In this document: one piece after another, positions 25,936-35,420 of the stretch
How positions within the stretch are numbered: the first letter of the stretch is position 1
Layout of the letters: every line of letters starts with the position of its first letter
NCBI GenBank assembly: GCA_937950405.1
Contig: CALFDH010000003.1
Span: 1 to 47,415, forward strand
Direction: 5' to 3'
Length of the DNA: 47,415 nucleotides
Source: an uncultured Meiothermus sp.
GTDB lineage: Bacteria; Deinococcota; Deinococci; Deinococcales; Thermaceae
Translations under genes and position numbers: made by a program
The notes under the pieces: model-generated
Seen by the model: only the letters and a program-made list of their open reading frames with translations
Database searches by the model: none
What the model was told of the DNA's origin: nothing

Positions 25936-26147
25936 AGCCTCTATCCTAGTGCCTTATAAAGCCCATCAAGGCCCAAATAAACCTTGAGTTGGCGCATCCA
26001 GGTCAAGCCGTGTTTATTCACCTCATGCACCGTATCTTTCCATACTACAGCCTACCTTCTGAGGCGAGCGCCGGCTGTGATTAATGAGCACCGGGCTTGG
26101 CAATGAAATCGGTTCGCACAAGCCCGAATGCTCCAACCATACCTTTT

Positions 26148-27062
26148 TCACGGATAATCGGCCTGACCACCGGCTGCCAGAGCTGCCAGGCTGGCTCTGC
26201 GGATCAATCCCAGGTAAGCAGCCGGGGTTTGGGCCGGGCCTACAATAACCCCCTGCACACCCCGGTAGCTTCGGGGTAGCAGGAGCCAGCGGGCGTCACT
26301 TTTTGAGGTCAACAAGAGCAACCCAGGCGCGAGCCAGGGCACTGTTTCTGAGGCCAGAGCCGCATCCACCCGTGTTTGAATTGCCGAGACTCGGACACCC
26401 TCACACGGGATGGGCACAAATGATTCGTTGGCCCAGCCCAGTGTGCGGGCTAACTGCTGGTAGGTCTGCCAGTCGTCAATATCAAAAAACCACGGCCCGG
26501 CACCCCATTCAACCCGTTCGATCTTGTCTTGATGGGCCTTCAAGACCGCCCGAGCGCCTAGATCGCCCCGAAGCTTCAGAACATCTGGAAAAAGCGGCCT
26601 GGACAAAAAAACGGGCGGGCGTACCTGGCCCTGTTCACTGGCCGCCACCGCGAGCGCTCGAGGGTCACGCTGCTGGATAGCCTGCCTGAACTGTGCGAGT
26701 TTTTCCGGTGCCAGTGCGGGCATGTCGGCCAGAAAAACCAGAACCCCCTGGGCCTCGGCGAGTGCCCGCATACCCGCTTTGAGCGAGGTGCTCTGGCCGA
26801 ATCGGTAGCGGCGGTTCAGGACGGTGAAAACCCTGCGGCCCAGTTCGGGCGGCTGCCCTTCCAACCAGCGCTCCACCGCATACCGCGCCACCTTGGCCTC
26901 GCGCCCCAACACCACCGCAATACGGCCATCCGCTACCCGCGCAGCAAGCTCCAGTACCCGAGTCAGCAGGATATGGCCCTGTCCGGCGGGCAGCAGGAAT
27001 TTGGGAACCCCAAACCTCGAGGCCCTGCCGGCAGAAAGCACAATAGCGTCAATCGGTGGCAT
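26148..27062 (-). CDS. MobA/MocA-like NTP transferase (probable molybdenum cofactor cytidylyltransferase)
   Basis: 'IDAIVLSAGRASRFGVPKFLLP', 'GVLVFLADMPALAPEKLAQF', 'FDIDDWQTYQQL'; adjacent to and divergent from the cox genes. Confidence 0.82.
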   Translation of the reverse strand: MPPIDAIVLSAGRASRFGVPKFLLPAGQGHILLTRVLELAARVADGRIAVVLGREAKVARYAVERWLEGQPPELGRRVFTVLNRRYRFGQSTSLKAGMRALAEAQGVLVFLADMPALAPEKLAQFRQAIQQRDPRALAVAASEQGQVRPPVFLSRPLFPDVLKLRGDLGARAVLKAHQDKIERVEWGAGPWFFDIDDWQTYQQLARTLGWANESFVPIPCEGVRVSAIQTRVDAALASETVPWLAPGLLLLTSKSDARWLLLPRSYRGVQGVIVGPAQTPAAYLGLIRRASLAALAAGGQADYP

Positions 27063-27361
27063 ATGCGGGCTATTCGCCGAGAAAGCGGGTCGGGGTATGT
27101 TACGTAGTCTGGCTAAGAAAGGTTAAGCCTTCCGAAAAACTTTCAGGCGATCCACAAACCAAAATAACACTGCCAGGACTCTGCAACCTTCGGATGGTGA
27201 CCTTTCAGAATCCGCAAGGCCCCTTACACAAGACTACCCTTTGCTTGGCCGAAGCCGGAGGTCGAGTGCAAACTGTAATCTTCGGCATGCTCATGCGGGC
27301 TACAAGGTTTTAGATTAGCCGTGCTTGCCAAAAGCAAAAAACTAAAGGGAGGTTGGACAAC

Positions 27362-28240
27362 ATGATACCTGCGGCCTTTGAGTACAAGCGCCCGATGTCC
27401 CTCGAGGAGGCCATCAGCCACCTGGCTGAACACGGCTACGACGCCAGAGTGTTGGCCGGGGGGCAAAGTCTTATTCCTGCCATGCGCTATCGCCTGGCCC
27501 AACCCTCCGTGCTGGTGGATATCAACAAACTCCCCAACCTGGGATATCTGCACGAGGAAAACGGGATGCTTCGCATTGGCGCGCTGGTACGCGACACCGA
27601 TGTAGAGTTCAATAAAAACATTCAAAGCAAGTACCACCTGATTAGCGACGTTTCGATGGTGGTGGCCGACCCCATCGTGCGCTTCCGGGGTACGGTGGTG
27701 GGTTCACTGTGCCACAACGATCCCTCCGGCGACTGGGCCGCTGCCGCGATTGCGGCACGGGCCCAGATGGTTATCCAGGGCAAAAACGGATCTCGAGTCG
27801 AGAGCATTGACCAGTTTTTGGTGGACAGCTTTGCTACCTCCATCGGCGAAGGGGAAATGGCGGTGGAAGCACGCTTTCCGACACCCAACTCGCTCACCTC
27901 GGGCGCTTACGAAAAAATCGAGCGCAAGGTCGGCGACTACGCCACCGCCGCCGCCGCCGTGCAAATCGAGCTCAACCCCGATGGAACCATCAAAGAGGCC
28001 GGCATCGGCATCACGGCGGTAGCGCATATGGCGCTGAGGGTGGTGGAGGGCGAAAACCTGTTGCGGGGTCAGAAGCCCACGCTCGAGCTGATCCGGGCCG
28101 CCGCCGAGGAAGTCCGCAAAATCGCCGACCCCAACCCCGACGCACGGGGCTCTGCGGAGTACAAGAAAGACATGGCCCGGGTACTGGTGGGCCGGGGCCT
28201 GATCAAGGCCCTGCGGCGCTTGAATGTGGTAGTGGCCTAA
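27362..28240 (+). CDS. coxM: Carbon monoxide dehydrogenase medium (FAD-binding) subunit
   Basis: 'RVLAGGQSLIPAMRYRLAQPSVLVDINKLPNL', 'VADPIVRFRGTVVGSLCHNDPSGDWAAAAIAA'. GGGAGG SD before ATG 27362; the TTG at 27353 is rejected. Confidence 0.92.
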   Translation: MIPAAFEYKRPMSLEEAISHLAEHGYDARVLAGGQSLIPAMRYRLAQPSVLVDINKLPNLGYLHEENGMLRIGALVRDTDVEFNKNIQSKYHLISDVSMVVADPIVRFRGTVVGSLCHNDPSGDWAAAAIAARAQMVIQGKNGSRVESIDQFLVDSFATSIGEGEMAVEARFPTPNSLTSGAYEKIERKVGDYATAAAAVQIELNPDGTIKEAGIGITAVAHMALRVVEGENLLRGQKPTLELIRAAAEEVRKIADPNPDARGSAEYKKDMARVLVGRGLIKALRRLNVVVA

Positions 28241-28258
28241 CAACGCAAGGGAGAAACC

Positions 28259-28747
28259 ATGGAAATCACCCTGAAAATCAATGGTGTTGAAAAGAAGCTG
28301 AACGTAGAACCCCGCACCCTTCTGGCCCATGCCATCCGCGATGCAGGGCTCACCGGCACCCACATCGGCTGCGATAGCTCGTCGTGTGGGGTGTGTACGG
28401 TGGTGCTCGACGGCAAAACCGCCGTTAAGAGCTGCACCATGTTTGCGGTGATGGCCGAGGGCCACGAAATCACCACCATCGAAGGCATGGCCCAGGGCGG
28501 AAAGCTGCACCCCCTACAGCAAGCCTTTTACGATCAACACGGCTTGCAGTGCGGCTACTGCACCCCCGGCATGATTATGGCGGCACATGTGCTACTGCAG
28601 CACAACCCCAACCCCACGGAAGAGGAGATTCGCTTTGGGCTCTCGGGCAACCTCTGCCGTTGTACGGGCTACCAGAACATCGTCAAGGCGGTGCAACAGG
28701 CTGCCCAGATGTTGCAGCAACCCGCAGGCGCCGCCGCAGACGATTAA
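28259..28747 (+). CDS. coxS: Carbon monoxide dehydrogenase small (2Fe-2S) subunit
   Basis: '[22 protein letters not shown]' and '[11 protein letters not shown]...[18 protein letters not shown]' iron-sulfur motifs. Confidence 0.95.
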   Translation: MEITLKINGVEKKLNVEPRTLLAHAIRDAGLTGTHIGCDSSSCGVCTVVLDGKTAVKSCTMFAVMAEGHEITTIEGMAQGGKLHPLQQAFYDQHGLQCGYCTPGMIMAAHVLLQHNPNPTEEEIRFGLSGNLCRCTGYQNIVKAVQQAAQMLQQPAGAAADD

Positions 28748-28835
28748 ATAATGGAAGCCAGAGGCACGGAATCAAAAACCCTTTTGCCTTCTGCTTTAGG
28801 CTTTTAGCCTTCAGCACATCTCGAAAGGAGCACCA

Positions 28836-31235
28836 ATGGCAGTGGAAACTCCAAACCTCGAGCCCAAGGGTATCCAGGGGCTTGGCAAGGCCATCAAGCG
28901 CAAGGAAGACCCACGCTTTATCGTGGGCAAGGGCAACTACCTCGACGACATTAACCTGCCCGGCATGTTGCACATGGCCCTGGTGCATAGCCCCTACGCC
29001 CACGCCAAAATTCTAAACATTGACACCTCCGAAGCCCTTAAAATCCCCGGGGTCAAGGCGGTGATCACCTCAAAAGACCTTGCAGCCGCCGGTCTTTCCT
29101 GGATTCCCACCCTGGCCGGCGACAAACAGATGGTGCTGGCCGATGGCAAGGTGCTCTACCAGTACCAGGAGGTCGCGGCAGTTTATGCCGAGACCCGCCA
29201 GGCCGCCGCCGATGGCGCCGCTGCCGTGCAGGTAGAGTACGAGCCTTTGCCGGTGGTGGTAGACCCCTATAAGGCCACCGCCCCTGATGCCCCGGTCTTG
29301 CGCGAGGACATCAAGGGCAACATGACCGGCGCACATGGCCCCCGCCGTCACGACAACCACATCTGGACCTGGGATGTAGGCTCCAAAGACGAGACCGAAA
29401 AAGCCCTGGCAGCCTCTGAGGTCCGCATCAAGCAGCACATGGTCTACCCCCGCAGCCACCCGGCCCCCCTCGAGCCCTGCGGCTGCATCGGCGATATGAA
29501 CAAGGCTACCGGGCGGCTCACGGTCTACATGACCACCCAGGCCCCCCATGCTATCCGCACGGTGCTCTCGTTGGTAACCGGCATCCCCGAGAACAACATC
29601 CGGGTTATCTCGCCCGATATTGGGGGTGGGTTCGGCAACAAGGTACCGGTTTATCCGGGCTACGTGTGTGCCATCGTGGGCAGCATCGTGCTGGGTGCGC
29701 CGGTGAAGTGGGTCGAGACCCGCACCGAGAACCTCACCACCACCGGCTTCGCCCGCGATTTCCACATGGACATCGAGATCGGAGCCACCAAAGACGGCAA
29801 GGTGACGGCCATGAAGGTCTACACCCTGGCCGACCACGGGGCCTTCGATGCCGCCGCCGACCCCAGCAAGTACCCGGCAGGGCTGTTCTCCATCTGCACC
29901 GGCTCCTACGACTTCCAGAAAGCCTATGCCGAGGTGGATGCGGTCTATACCAATAAGGCCCCCGGTGGGGTGGCCTACCGCTGCTCCTTCCGGGTAACTG
30001 AGGCCAGCTACCTGATCGAGCGCAGCATGGACGTGCTGGCGCACGAGCTGAAGATGGATCCCGCCGAGCTGCGCCTCAAGAACTTTATCCAGCCCTCGCA
30101 GTTCCCCTACCCCTCAGCGCTGGGCTGGACCTACGACTCGGGCGACTACGAGAAAACCCTCAAGGTAGCCTTGGGGCGCATAGGCTACGCCGAGCTGCGC
30201 AAGGAACAGGCCGAGAAACGGGCTAAAGGCGAGCTGATGGGCATCGGCATCTCCACCTTCACCGAGATTGTGGGGGCCGGGCCCTCCAAGGACTTCGACA
30301 TCCTGGGCATCAAGATGTTCGACGGGGCCGAAATCCGTGTGCACCCCTCGGGTTCGGCCATCGTGCGGGCGGGCACCCGCCACCAGGGCCAGGGCCACGA
30401 GACCACCTGGGCGCAGATTGTCTCCGAGGAACTGGGCCTGGATGTAGATAAAATCATCGTGGAAGAGGGCGATACCGACACCGCCCCCTACGGCCTGGGC
30501 ACCTATGCCAGCCGCTCCACCCCCACTGCGGGGGGTGCCATGGCGCTCGGCGCAAGGCGCATCCGTGAGAAGGCCAAAAAGATTGCCGCGCACCTGCTGG
30601 AAGTTGGCGAGGGCGATGTGGAGTGGGTGGACAAAAAGTTCGTGGTCAAGGGCGTGCCGGGCAAGAGCGTGACCATGAACGAGGTGGCCTTTGCGGCCTA
30701 CACCAATCTGCCCCCCGGCATGGAGCCGGGCCTCGAGACCACCTACTACTACGACCCCCCCAACCTGACCTTCCCCCACGGGGCGTACATCTGCGTGGTG
30801 GACATTGACAAAGGCACTGGCGAGGTCAAGGTGCGGCGCTTTGTGGCTATTGACGACTGCGGCACCATCATCAACCCCATGATTGTGGAAGGGCAGGTAC
30901 ATGGCGGTCTGACCGAGGGTTTTGCCATGGCCTTCATGCAGGAAATCGCTTTCGATGAGCAGGGTAACAACCTCTCGTCCAACTTCACCGACTACCTGCT
31001 GCCTACCGCGCTCGAGACCCCCAAATGGGAGACCGGCCACACCGTGACCCCCAGCCCCCACCACCCCATCGGGGCCAAGGGGGTGGGCGAGTCGCCCACG
31101 GTAGGTAGCCCGGCGGCCTTTGTAAATGCTGTGGTGGACGCACTCGCCCACCTGGGGGTGCGCCACATTGACATGCCCATCACCCGCGAAAAGGTCTGGA
31201 AGGTACTGCGGCAGGCCGGGGTGGATTCGTTCTAG
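28836..31235 (+). CDS. coxL: Carbon monoxide dehydrogenase large (molybdenum) subunit, form I
   Basis: 'GLGKAIKRKEDPRFIVGKGNYLDDINLPGMLHMALVHSPYAHAKI', active-site loop 'GGVAYRCSFRVTEA' (AYXCSFR), 'GAKGVGESPTVGSPAAFVNAVVDAL'. Confidence 0.96.
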   Translation: MAVETPNLEPKGIQGLGKAIKRKEDPRFIVGKGNYLDDINLPGMLHMALVHSPYAHAKILNIDTSEALKIPGVKAVITSKDLAAAGLSWIPTLAGDKQMVLADGKVLYQYQEVAAVYAETRQAAADGAAAVQVEYEPLPVVVDPYKATAPDAPVLREDIKGNMTGAHGPRRHDNHIWTWDVGSKDETEKALAASEVRIKQHMVYPRSHPAPLEPCGCIGDMNKATGRLTVYMTTQAPHAIRTVLSLVTGIPENNIRVISPDIGGGFGNKVPVYPGYVCAIVGSIVLGAPVKWVETRTENLTTTGFARDFHMDIEIGATKDGKVTAMKVYTLADHGAFDAAADPSKYPAGLFSICTGSYDFQKAYAEVDAVYTNKAPGGVAYRCSFRVTEASYLIERSMDVLAHELKMDPAELRLKNFIQPSQFPYPSALGWTYDSGDYEKTLKVALGRIGYAELRKEQAEKRAKGELMGIGISTFTEIVGAGPSKDFDILGIKMFDGAEIRVHPSGSAIVRAGTRHQGQGHETTWAQIVSEELGLDVDKIIVEEGDTDTAPYGLGTYASRSTPTAGGAMALGARRIREKAKKIAAHLLEVGEGDVEWVDKKFVVKGVPGKSVTMNEVAFAAYTNLPPGMEPGLETTYYYDPPNLTFPHGAYICVVDIDKGTGEVKVRRFVAIDDCGTIINPMIVEGQVHGGLTEGFAMAFMQEIAFDEQGNNLSSNFTDYLLPTALETPKWETGHTVTPSPHHPIGAKGVGESPTVGSPAAFVNAVVDALAHLGVRHIDMPITREKVWKVLRQAGVDSF

Positions 31236-31330
31236 CAAGAAACGCCGATAGCCTATAGCTCATGGCATATAGCAAACAAGATGGGTTTTGCTGTCAGCTA
31301 TCAGCTATAGGCAATCTCTGAGGTTAGCGC

Positions 31331-31780
31331 ATGAAACTCGAGTACAGCGGACAAGAAAAAGTACAAGCAAGCGCAGAAAAGGTCTGGAGCTTTATCCAGG
31401 ATCCGCAAAAAGTGGCCTCTTGCTTACCCGACCTGAAATCGGTCGAGTTCAAGGACGACAAAAACATGGTCGCCACCGTGGGTGTTGCTGTGGGGCCCGT
31501 GCGGGGTTCGTTTAAGTTCAATATCGAACTCGACCCCCGTCCCGAAGAAAACAAAATGATGGTTCGTATCCGTGGTGGTGGGCTGGGTAGCGCAGTAGAC
31601 CTGACCGCCAGCGCCGATATCAGCGGCCAGGAAGACCAGAGCACCCTGCTCGACTGGAATGGCGTGGCCAGTGTAAGCGGCCCGGCGGCCACCGTGGGTG
31701 GGCGGGTGCTGGACGCCCAGGCCAAGCGCCTCATCGAGACCGTATTTGCCAATATGGGCAAAAAGATGAGCGAAGTATAA
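31331..31780 (+). CDS. coxG: CoxG family protein (SRPBCC fold, CO dehydrogenase membrane-anchoring type)
   Basis: 'MKLEYSGQEKVQASAEKVWSFIQDPQKVASCLPDLKSVEF...AKRLIETVFANMGKKM'; position after coxL. Confidence 0.88.
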   Translation: MKLEYSGQEKVQASAEKVWSFIQDPQKVASCLPDLKSVEFKDDKNMVATVGVAVGPVRGSFKFNIELDPRPEENKMMVRIRGGGLGSAVDLTASADISGQEDQSTLLDWNGVASVSGPAATVGGRVLDAQAKRLIETVFANMGKKMSEV

Positions 31781-31896
31781 CTTTCAGGGTCGGTGGTCTC
31801 GGGCAGAAACAGGGCGAGTGGCCTTGGCCTGAGACCCCTACCTTTGTGACCAGCAAAAGATTTTCCAGGCCCATCTGGCCTTACCCTGGAACCTAC

Positions 31897-33039
31897 ATGG
31901 ACCTTTACAGCAAAATCGAGGAGCTGCGGCGCAGGGGGGAGTCCTTTGCGCTGGCTACAGTGGTCTCGCGGCAGGCGCCGGTTTCTTCCCACCTGGGCGA
32001 TAAAGCCCTGGTGTTCGAGGACGGACGTTTTGAGGGCTATGTGGGCGGGGCCTGCTCCCGCGAGATTATTCGCAAGCAGGCCCTCGAGGCGCTGCGGCTC
32101 GGCAAGCCCCGCCTGGTCAAAATCACCCCCGAGGCCGCCGCTCAGGTGGTGCTGGAACGCGCCGATGAGGTGATTATTCCCATGACCTGCGCCAGCGAGG
32201 GCGCAGTGGAGGTGTACATCGAACCGCTGGTCGGAAAAGCCAGCCTGCTGGTGGTGGGCGGCTCCCAGATTGCCCTCACGACAGCGCAGATTGCGGCCCG
32301 GATGAACTACCGGGTCACGCTGGCCTGCGATATGCCAGAGCTGGCAGGAGTGAGCCTCGAGTCCGACATTCAGGTGCTGGACTGGCGCGAGTTGGAGGGC
32401 TGGCTACCCCTCCAGAACCCTGCCAAAACCAGTATCGTGGTGGCCTCGCAGGGCCATTACGACGAAGACACCCTGGCCCTCATTGCCAGGTGGATGCCCC
32501 AGCCCGCCTACCTGGGCCTGGTCGCCAGCCGCAAGCGCGGCGCTACCGTGCTGGACAACCTCGAGATTCTGGGCGTCCCCAAAACCGCTTTACTAGGGCT
32601 CAAATACCCCGCCGGCCTCGACCTCGGCGGGCGTGGGCGCGACGAGGTAGCCATCTCGATCCTGGCCGAAATCATCCTGCACAAAAGCGGGAAGGCGTGG
32701 GCCGATAGCGCCGGGGTTGCAAAAGAAAAAGTTCCTGCCAGCACCCAGACCTCGAGCCAACCTTTGCCCTCCTCACCCCAAAACGACCCAACCCTCCTGA
32801 GAGAAATACAGCAGGTGGCGTCCATCGCGGCGGAAATTTCAGCGGTTACCAGCACCGCTGCCGCCTCCCCAACGCTCCTACCCTCTGGAATGGCCATAGA
32901 CCCCACCAGTGGCGAAGTGCTGGAAATCGCCAGAGCGGTAAGCGCGGAGTACCAGGGCCAGACCTACTACTTCAGTTGCCCCAACTGCCGCGCCAAGTTC
33001 CTCAAGAACCCCGACAAATACCTGAAAGGCAAGGCATGA
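31897..33039 (+). CDS. XdhC/CoxI-family maturation protein with C-terminal YHS-like domain
   Basis: 'MDLYSKIEELRRRGESFALATVVSRQAPVSSHLGDKALVFEDGRFEGYVGGACSREIIRKQAL', Rossmann 'LLVVGGSQIALTTAQIAARMNY'; C-terminus 'GMAIDPTSGEVLEIARAVSAEYQGQTYYFSCPNCRAKFLKNPDKYLKG'. Internal Met chosen as start. Confidence 0.88.
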   Translation: MDLYSKIEELRRRGESFALATVVSRQAPVSSHLGDKALVFEDGRFEGYVGGACSREIIRKQALEALRLGKPRLVKITPEAAAQVVLERADEVIIPMTCASEGAVEVYIEPLVGKASLLVVGGSQIALTTAQIAARMNYRVTLACDMPELAGVSLESDIQVLDWRELEGWLPLQNPAKTSIVVASQGHYDEDTLALIARWMPQPAYLGLVASRKRGATVLDNLEILGVPKTALLGLKYPAGLDLGGRGRDEVAISILAEIILHKSGKAWADSAGVAKEKVPASTQTSSQPLPSSPQNDPTLLREIQQVASIAAEISAVTSTAAASPTLLPSGMAIDPTSGEVLEIARAVSAEYQGQTYYFSCPNCRAKFLKNPDKYLKGKA

Positions 33040-33932
33040 GCCAGGCCGAAATAAACCCCCTGCTCACCACCGTCGAGGGCATCCAGGCCGTTCTGCGCGA
33101 ACGAAACTACATCGCCGACCTGTCCATGGCCACCGCCCTGCGGCTGGTAATGGCGCTGCGCAAACCGTTGCTGGTCGAAGGGCCAGCCGGGGTTGGCAAG
33201 ACCCAGGTAGCCAAAACCCTGGCTGAGGTGCTGGATACCAGGCTCATTCGCTTGCAGTGCTACGAAGGGCTGGACACTGCCCAGGCCCTCTACGAATGGA
33301 ACTACCCCAAGCAGATGCTGCACATCCGCCTGACCGAGCAAACCGGCGCAAGCGTTGCGCAGCGCGAAGCCCAGATTTTCAGCGAGGCCTATCTGCTACG
33401 GCGCCCGTTGTTGGAAGCTATCTCGCAGGACAAACCCCCGGTGTTGTTGATTGACGAAATTGACCGCACCGATGAAGAGTTCGAGGCTTTTTTGCTGGAG
33501 CTACTGGCCGAGTTCCAGGTCACCATCCCCGAGTTGGGCACCCTCAAGGCCACCCACCGCCCCCACGTGATTCTGACTTCCAACCGCAGCCGGGAGCTGT
33601 CCGACGCCCTCCGGCGGCGCTGCTTGTACCTGTGGCAGAACTACCCCAGCTTCGAGAAGGAGGTAGAGATCATCCGCACCAGGCTGCCGGGTATCAACGT
33701 GCGCCTGGCCCAGAAGATCGCCACTGTGGTAGCCCACCTGCGCGAACTTCCCCTGAACAAAGCCCCCGGCGTGGCCGAGAGCCTGGACTGGGCCGAAGCC
33801 CTGGTCTCGTTGCACAAAGAGTCGCTGGATATGCACGTCCTGGAGCAAACCTGGGGCGTGATTCTCAAGGACAAGGACGACCTGACCCTGATAGAGGCCC
33901 ACAAGCAGCGCATTGCCGAACTCGTGGCCTAG
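33036..33932 (+). CDS. MoxR-type AAA+ ATPase (CoxD-like)
   Basis: 'PLLVEGPAGVGKTQVAKTLAEVL', 'PPVLLIDEIDRTDEEFEAFLLELL', 'VILTSNRSRELSDALRRRCLYLW'; ATGA overlap with the xdhC stop. Confidence 0.92.
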   Translation: MSQAEINPLLTTVEGIQAVLRERNYIADLSMATALRLVMALRKPLLVEGPAGVGKTQVAKTLAEVLDTRLIRLQCYEGLDTAQALYEWNYPKQMLHIRLTEQTGASVAQREAQIFSEAYLLRRPLLEAISQDKPPVLLIDEIDRTDEEFEAFLLELLAEFQVTIPELGTLKATHRPHVILTSNRSRELSDALRRRCLYLWQNYPSFEKEVEIIRTRLPGINVRLAQKIATVVAHLRELPLNKAPGVAESLDWAEALVSLHKESLDMHVLEQTWGVILKDKDDLTLIEAHKQRIAELVA

Positions 33933-33986
33933 GGCCGGCGTTCTGCGCCGGCTTCTGCCCGCCTAAAGGTAAAGGTTGGCTATCCG

Positions 33987-35207
33987 ATGTCCACCTCCGC
34001 TACACCCCTCCAGTTCCCACATGGCAGTCTGCCCGAGAACCTGATTGCCTTTATCGAACACCTGCGGCAAACCACCCAGCGCTTCAACCTTGGCCCAGGG
34101 GAGGTGCAGGATGCCCTGGAGGCACTGGGAGCCATCAACCTGGGCAGCCTGCAGGAGGTGCGTCAGGCTCTCAAGCTGGTGCTTTGCAGCAACCTCGAGC
34201 AAGAACGGGTCTTTGACGACCTGTTTTTCCAGTTTTTTCTTCCCAGCCGCAAACGAATCGAGGCCCTGCCCAACGTGTACAAGGCGAACCCCGGCAGCCA
34301 GGGCGAGACCGGCCAGAAAAGCCAGCCCGCCCGCAACAACCCCTCCGAGGCCCTTTCCGACCCACAAAGCCCACTAGCGCAGGGCAAAACCAGGCTAGCC
34401 GAAGACTCTGATGCCAGCAACTGGGCCGCCCCTCTGCTCAAGGCCATGTTTAGCCGCACGGCGGGCAGCGAAACCCCGGAGGTGGAGATCCCCCAGCAAG
34501 ACCTGGATGCGATGCTCCTTGCCGCGACGCAGTTGGTCAATCAGGTCAGGCTGGGCCGTAGCCGTCGCTGGGTTAGCACCCCCAAGGGTACCCGTTATCA
34601 CTTTCGACGCACCCTGCGCAAAGCCCTCCACACCGGGGGTGAGCCGATTAATCCCGCCTGGCAGCACCACCCCAAACGCCAGCCTCGCTTTGTGTTTGTA
34701 CTGGATGGAAGCCGCTCGATGCAGTCCTACTCCGACCGGCTCTTGCAGTTTGCCTATGCCCTGCGCATGCGCTGTAACCGGGTCGAGGTTTTTGCCTTTT
34801 CTACCGGACTAAAGCGCATTACTCAGCAGCTTGAGAAAGCAAGAAGCCTTTCCGAACGCCCAAGGCTTAGTCAGTTGGGTCAGGCCTGGGGGGGCGGGAC
34901 TAAAATTGGCGAGAACCTGCTCCTCCTGGAGCAAAAATACGGGGGCCTCCTCCGGGGCGATACTCTGGTGTTTGTGGCCAGCGATGGCCTGGACACCGGA
35001 GCACCGGAAGTATTAGATTATGCGCTACGGCAAATTTACCACCGCAGCGCGGCCCTGATTTGGCTGAACCCTTTGCTAGACAGCGAGGGCTACAATCCCC
35101 ACGCCAATTGCATGAAGACCGCCCTCCCCTACCTGGACAGGTTCTGTGCTGCCCACACCCCCGAGGATTACGCCCGTCTCACCTACCGGCTCAAGTTGCG
35201 TCATTAG
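33987..35207 (+). CDS. coxE: VWA-domain protein, CoxE family
   Basis: 'RFVFVLDGSRSMQSYSDRLLQFAYALRMRCNRVEVFAFSTGLKRIT' MIDAS-like DxSxS, 'TLVFVASDGLDTGAPEVL'; follows MoxR as coxE follows coxD. Confidence 0.9.
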   Translation: MSTSATPLQFPHGSLPENLIAFIEHLRQTTQRFNLGPGEVQDALEALGAINLGSLQEVRQALKLVLCSNLEQERVFDDLFFQFFLPSRKRIEALPNVYKANPGSQGETGQKSQPARNNPSEALSDPQSPLAQGKTRLAEDSDASNWAAPLLKAMFSRTAGSETPEVEIPQQDLDAMLLAATQLVNQVRLGRSRRWVSTPKGTRYHFRRTLRKALHTGGEPINPAWQHHPKRQPRFVFVLDGSRSMQSYSDRLLQFAYALRMRCNRVEVFAFSTGLKRITQQLEKARSLSERPRLSQLGQAWGGGTKIGENLLLLEQKYGGLLRGDTLVFVASDGLDTGAPEVLDYALRQIYHRSAALIWLNPLLDSEGYNPHANCMKTALPYLDRFCAAHTPEDYARLTYRLKLRH

Positions 35208-35300
35208 GCTCGAGCTCGTCAAGCAGGGTTAACCACCCAGCCAAACCGCATAACCGGCCTACTCCGGCGGCTGCGGCGGGCCAGGGGGCCTACGCCCCCC

Positions 35301-35420
35301 TAATACCGGATTCAAAATGACACTTTACAAAACCAAAAACCCAAGGAGCTATCTTTTTGAATCCTAAAGCACTCCCTTCGGTCGGGCTAGTTCGGCGACG
35401 AACTAACCGAATCCAGTATG
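35301..35420 (+). repeat. MITE-like nested inverted-repeat element, copy 3 (shortest), overlapping the ALDH 3' end
   Basis: TAATACCGGATTC...CTATCTTTTTGAATCCTAAAGCACTCCCTTCGGTCGGGCTAGTTCGGCGACGAACTAACCGAATCCAGTATG. Confidence 0.82.

Noticed and set aside
27063-27361. Molybdenum cofactor riboswitch upstream of the cox genes
   Set aside because: Considered because of the pathway, but I could not match the Moco RNA core to the sequence by eye; a cmsearch would be needed.
29070-31238. Minus-strand ORFs 29070..30044 and 30114..31238 opposite coxL
   Set aside because: Antisense shadows of coxL with no domain signals.
31846-31896. Extended N-terminus for the XdhC-like protein (MTSKRFSRPIWPYPGTY...)
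   Set aside because: Family homology begins at MDLYSKIEELRRRGES; extension judged untranslated.
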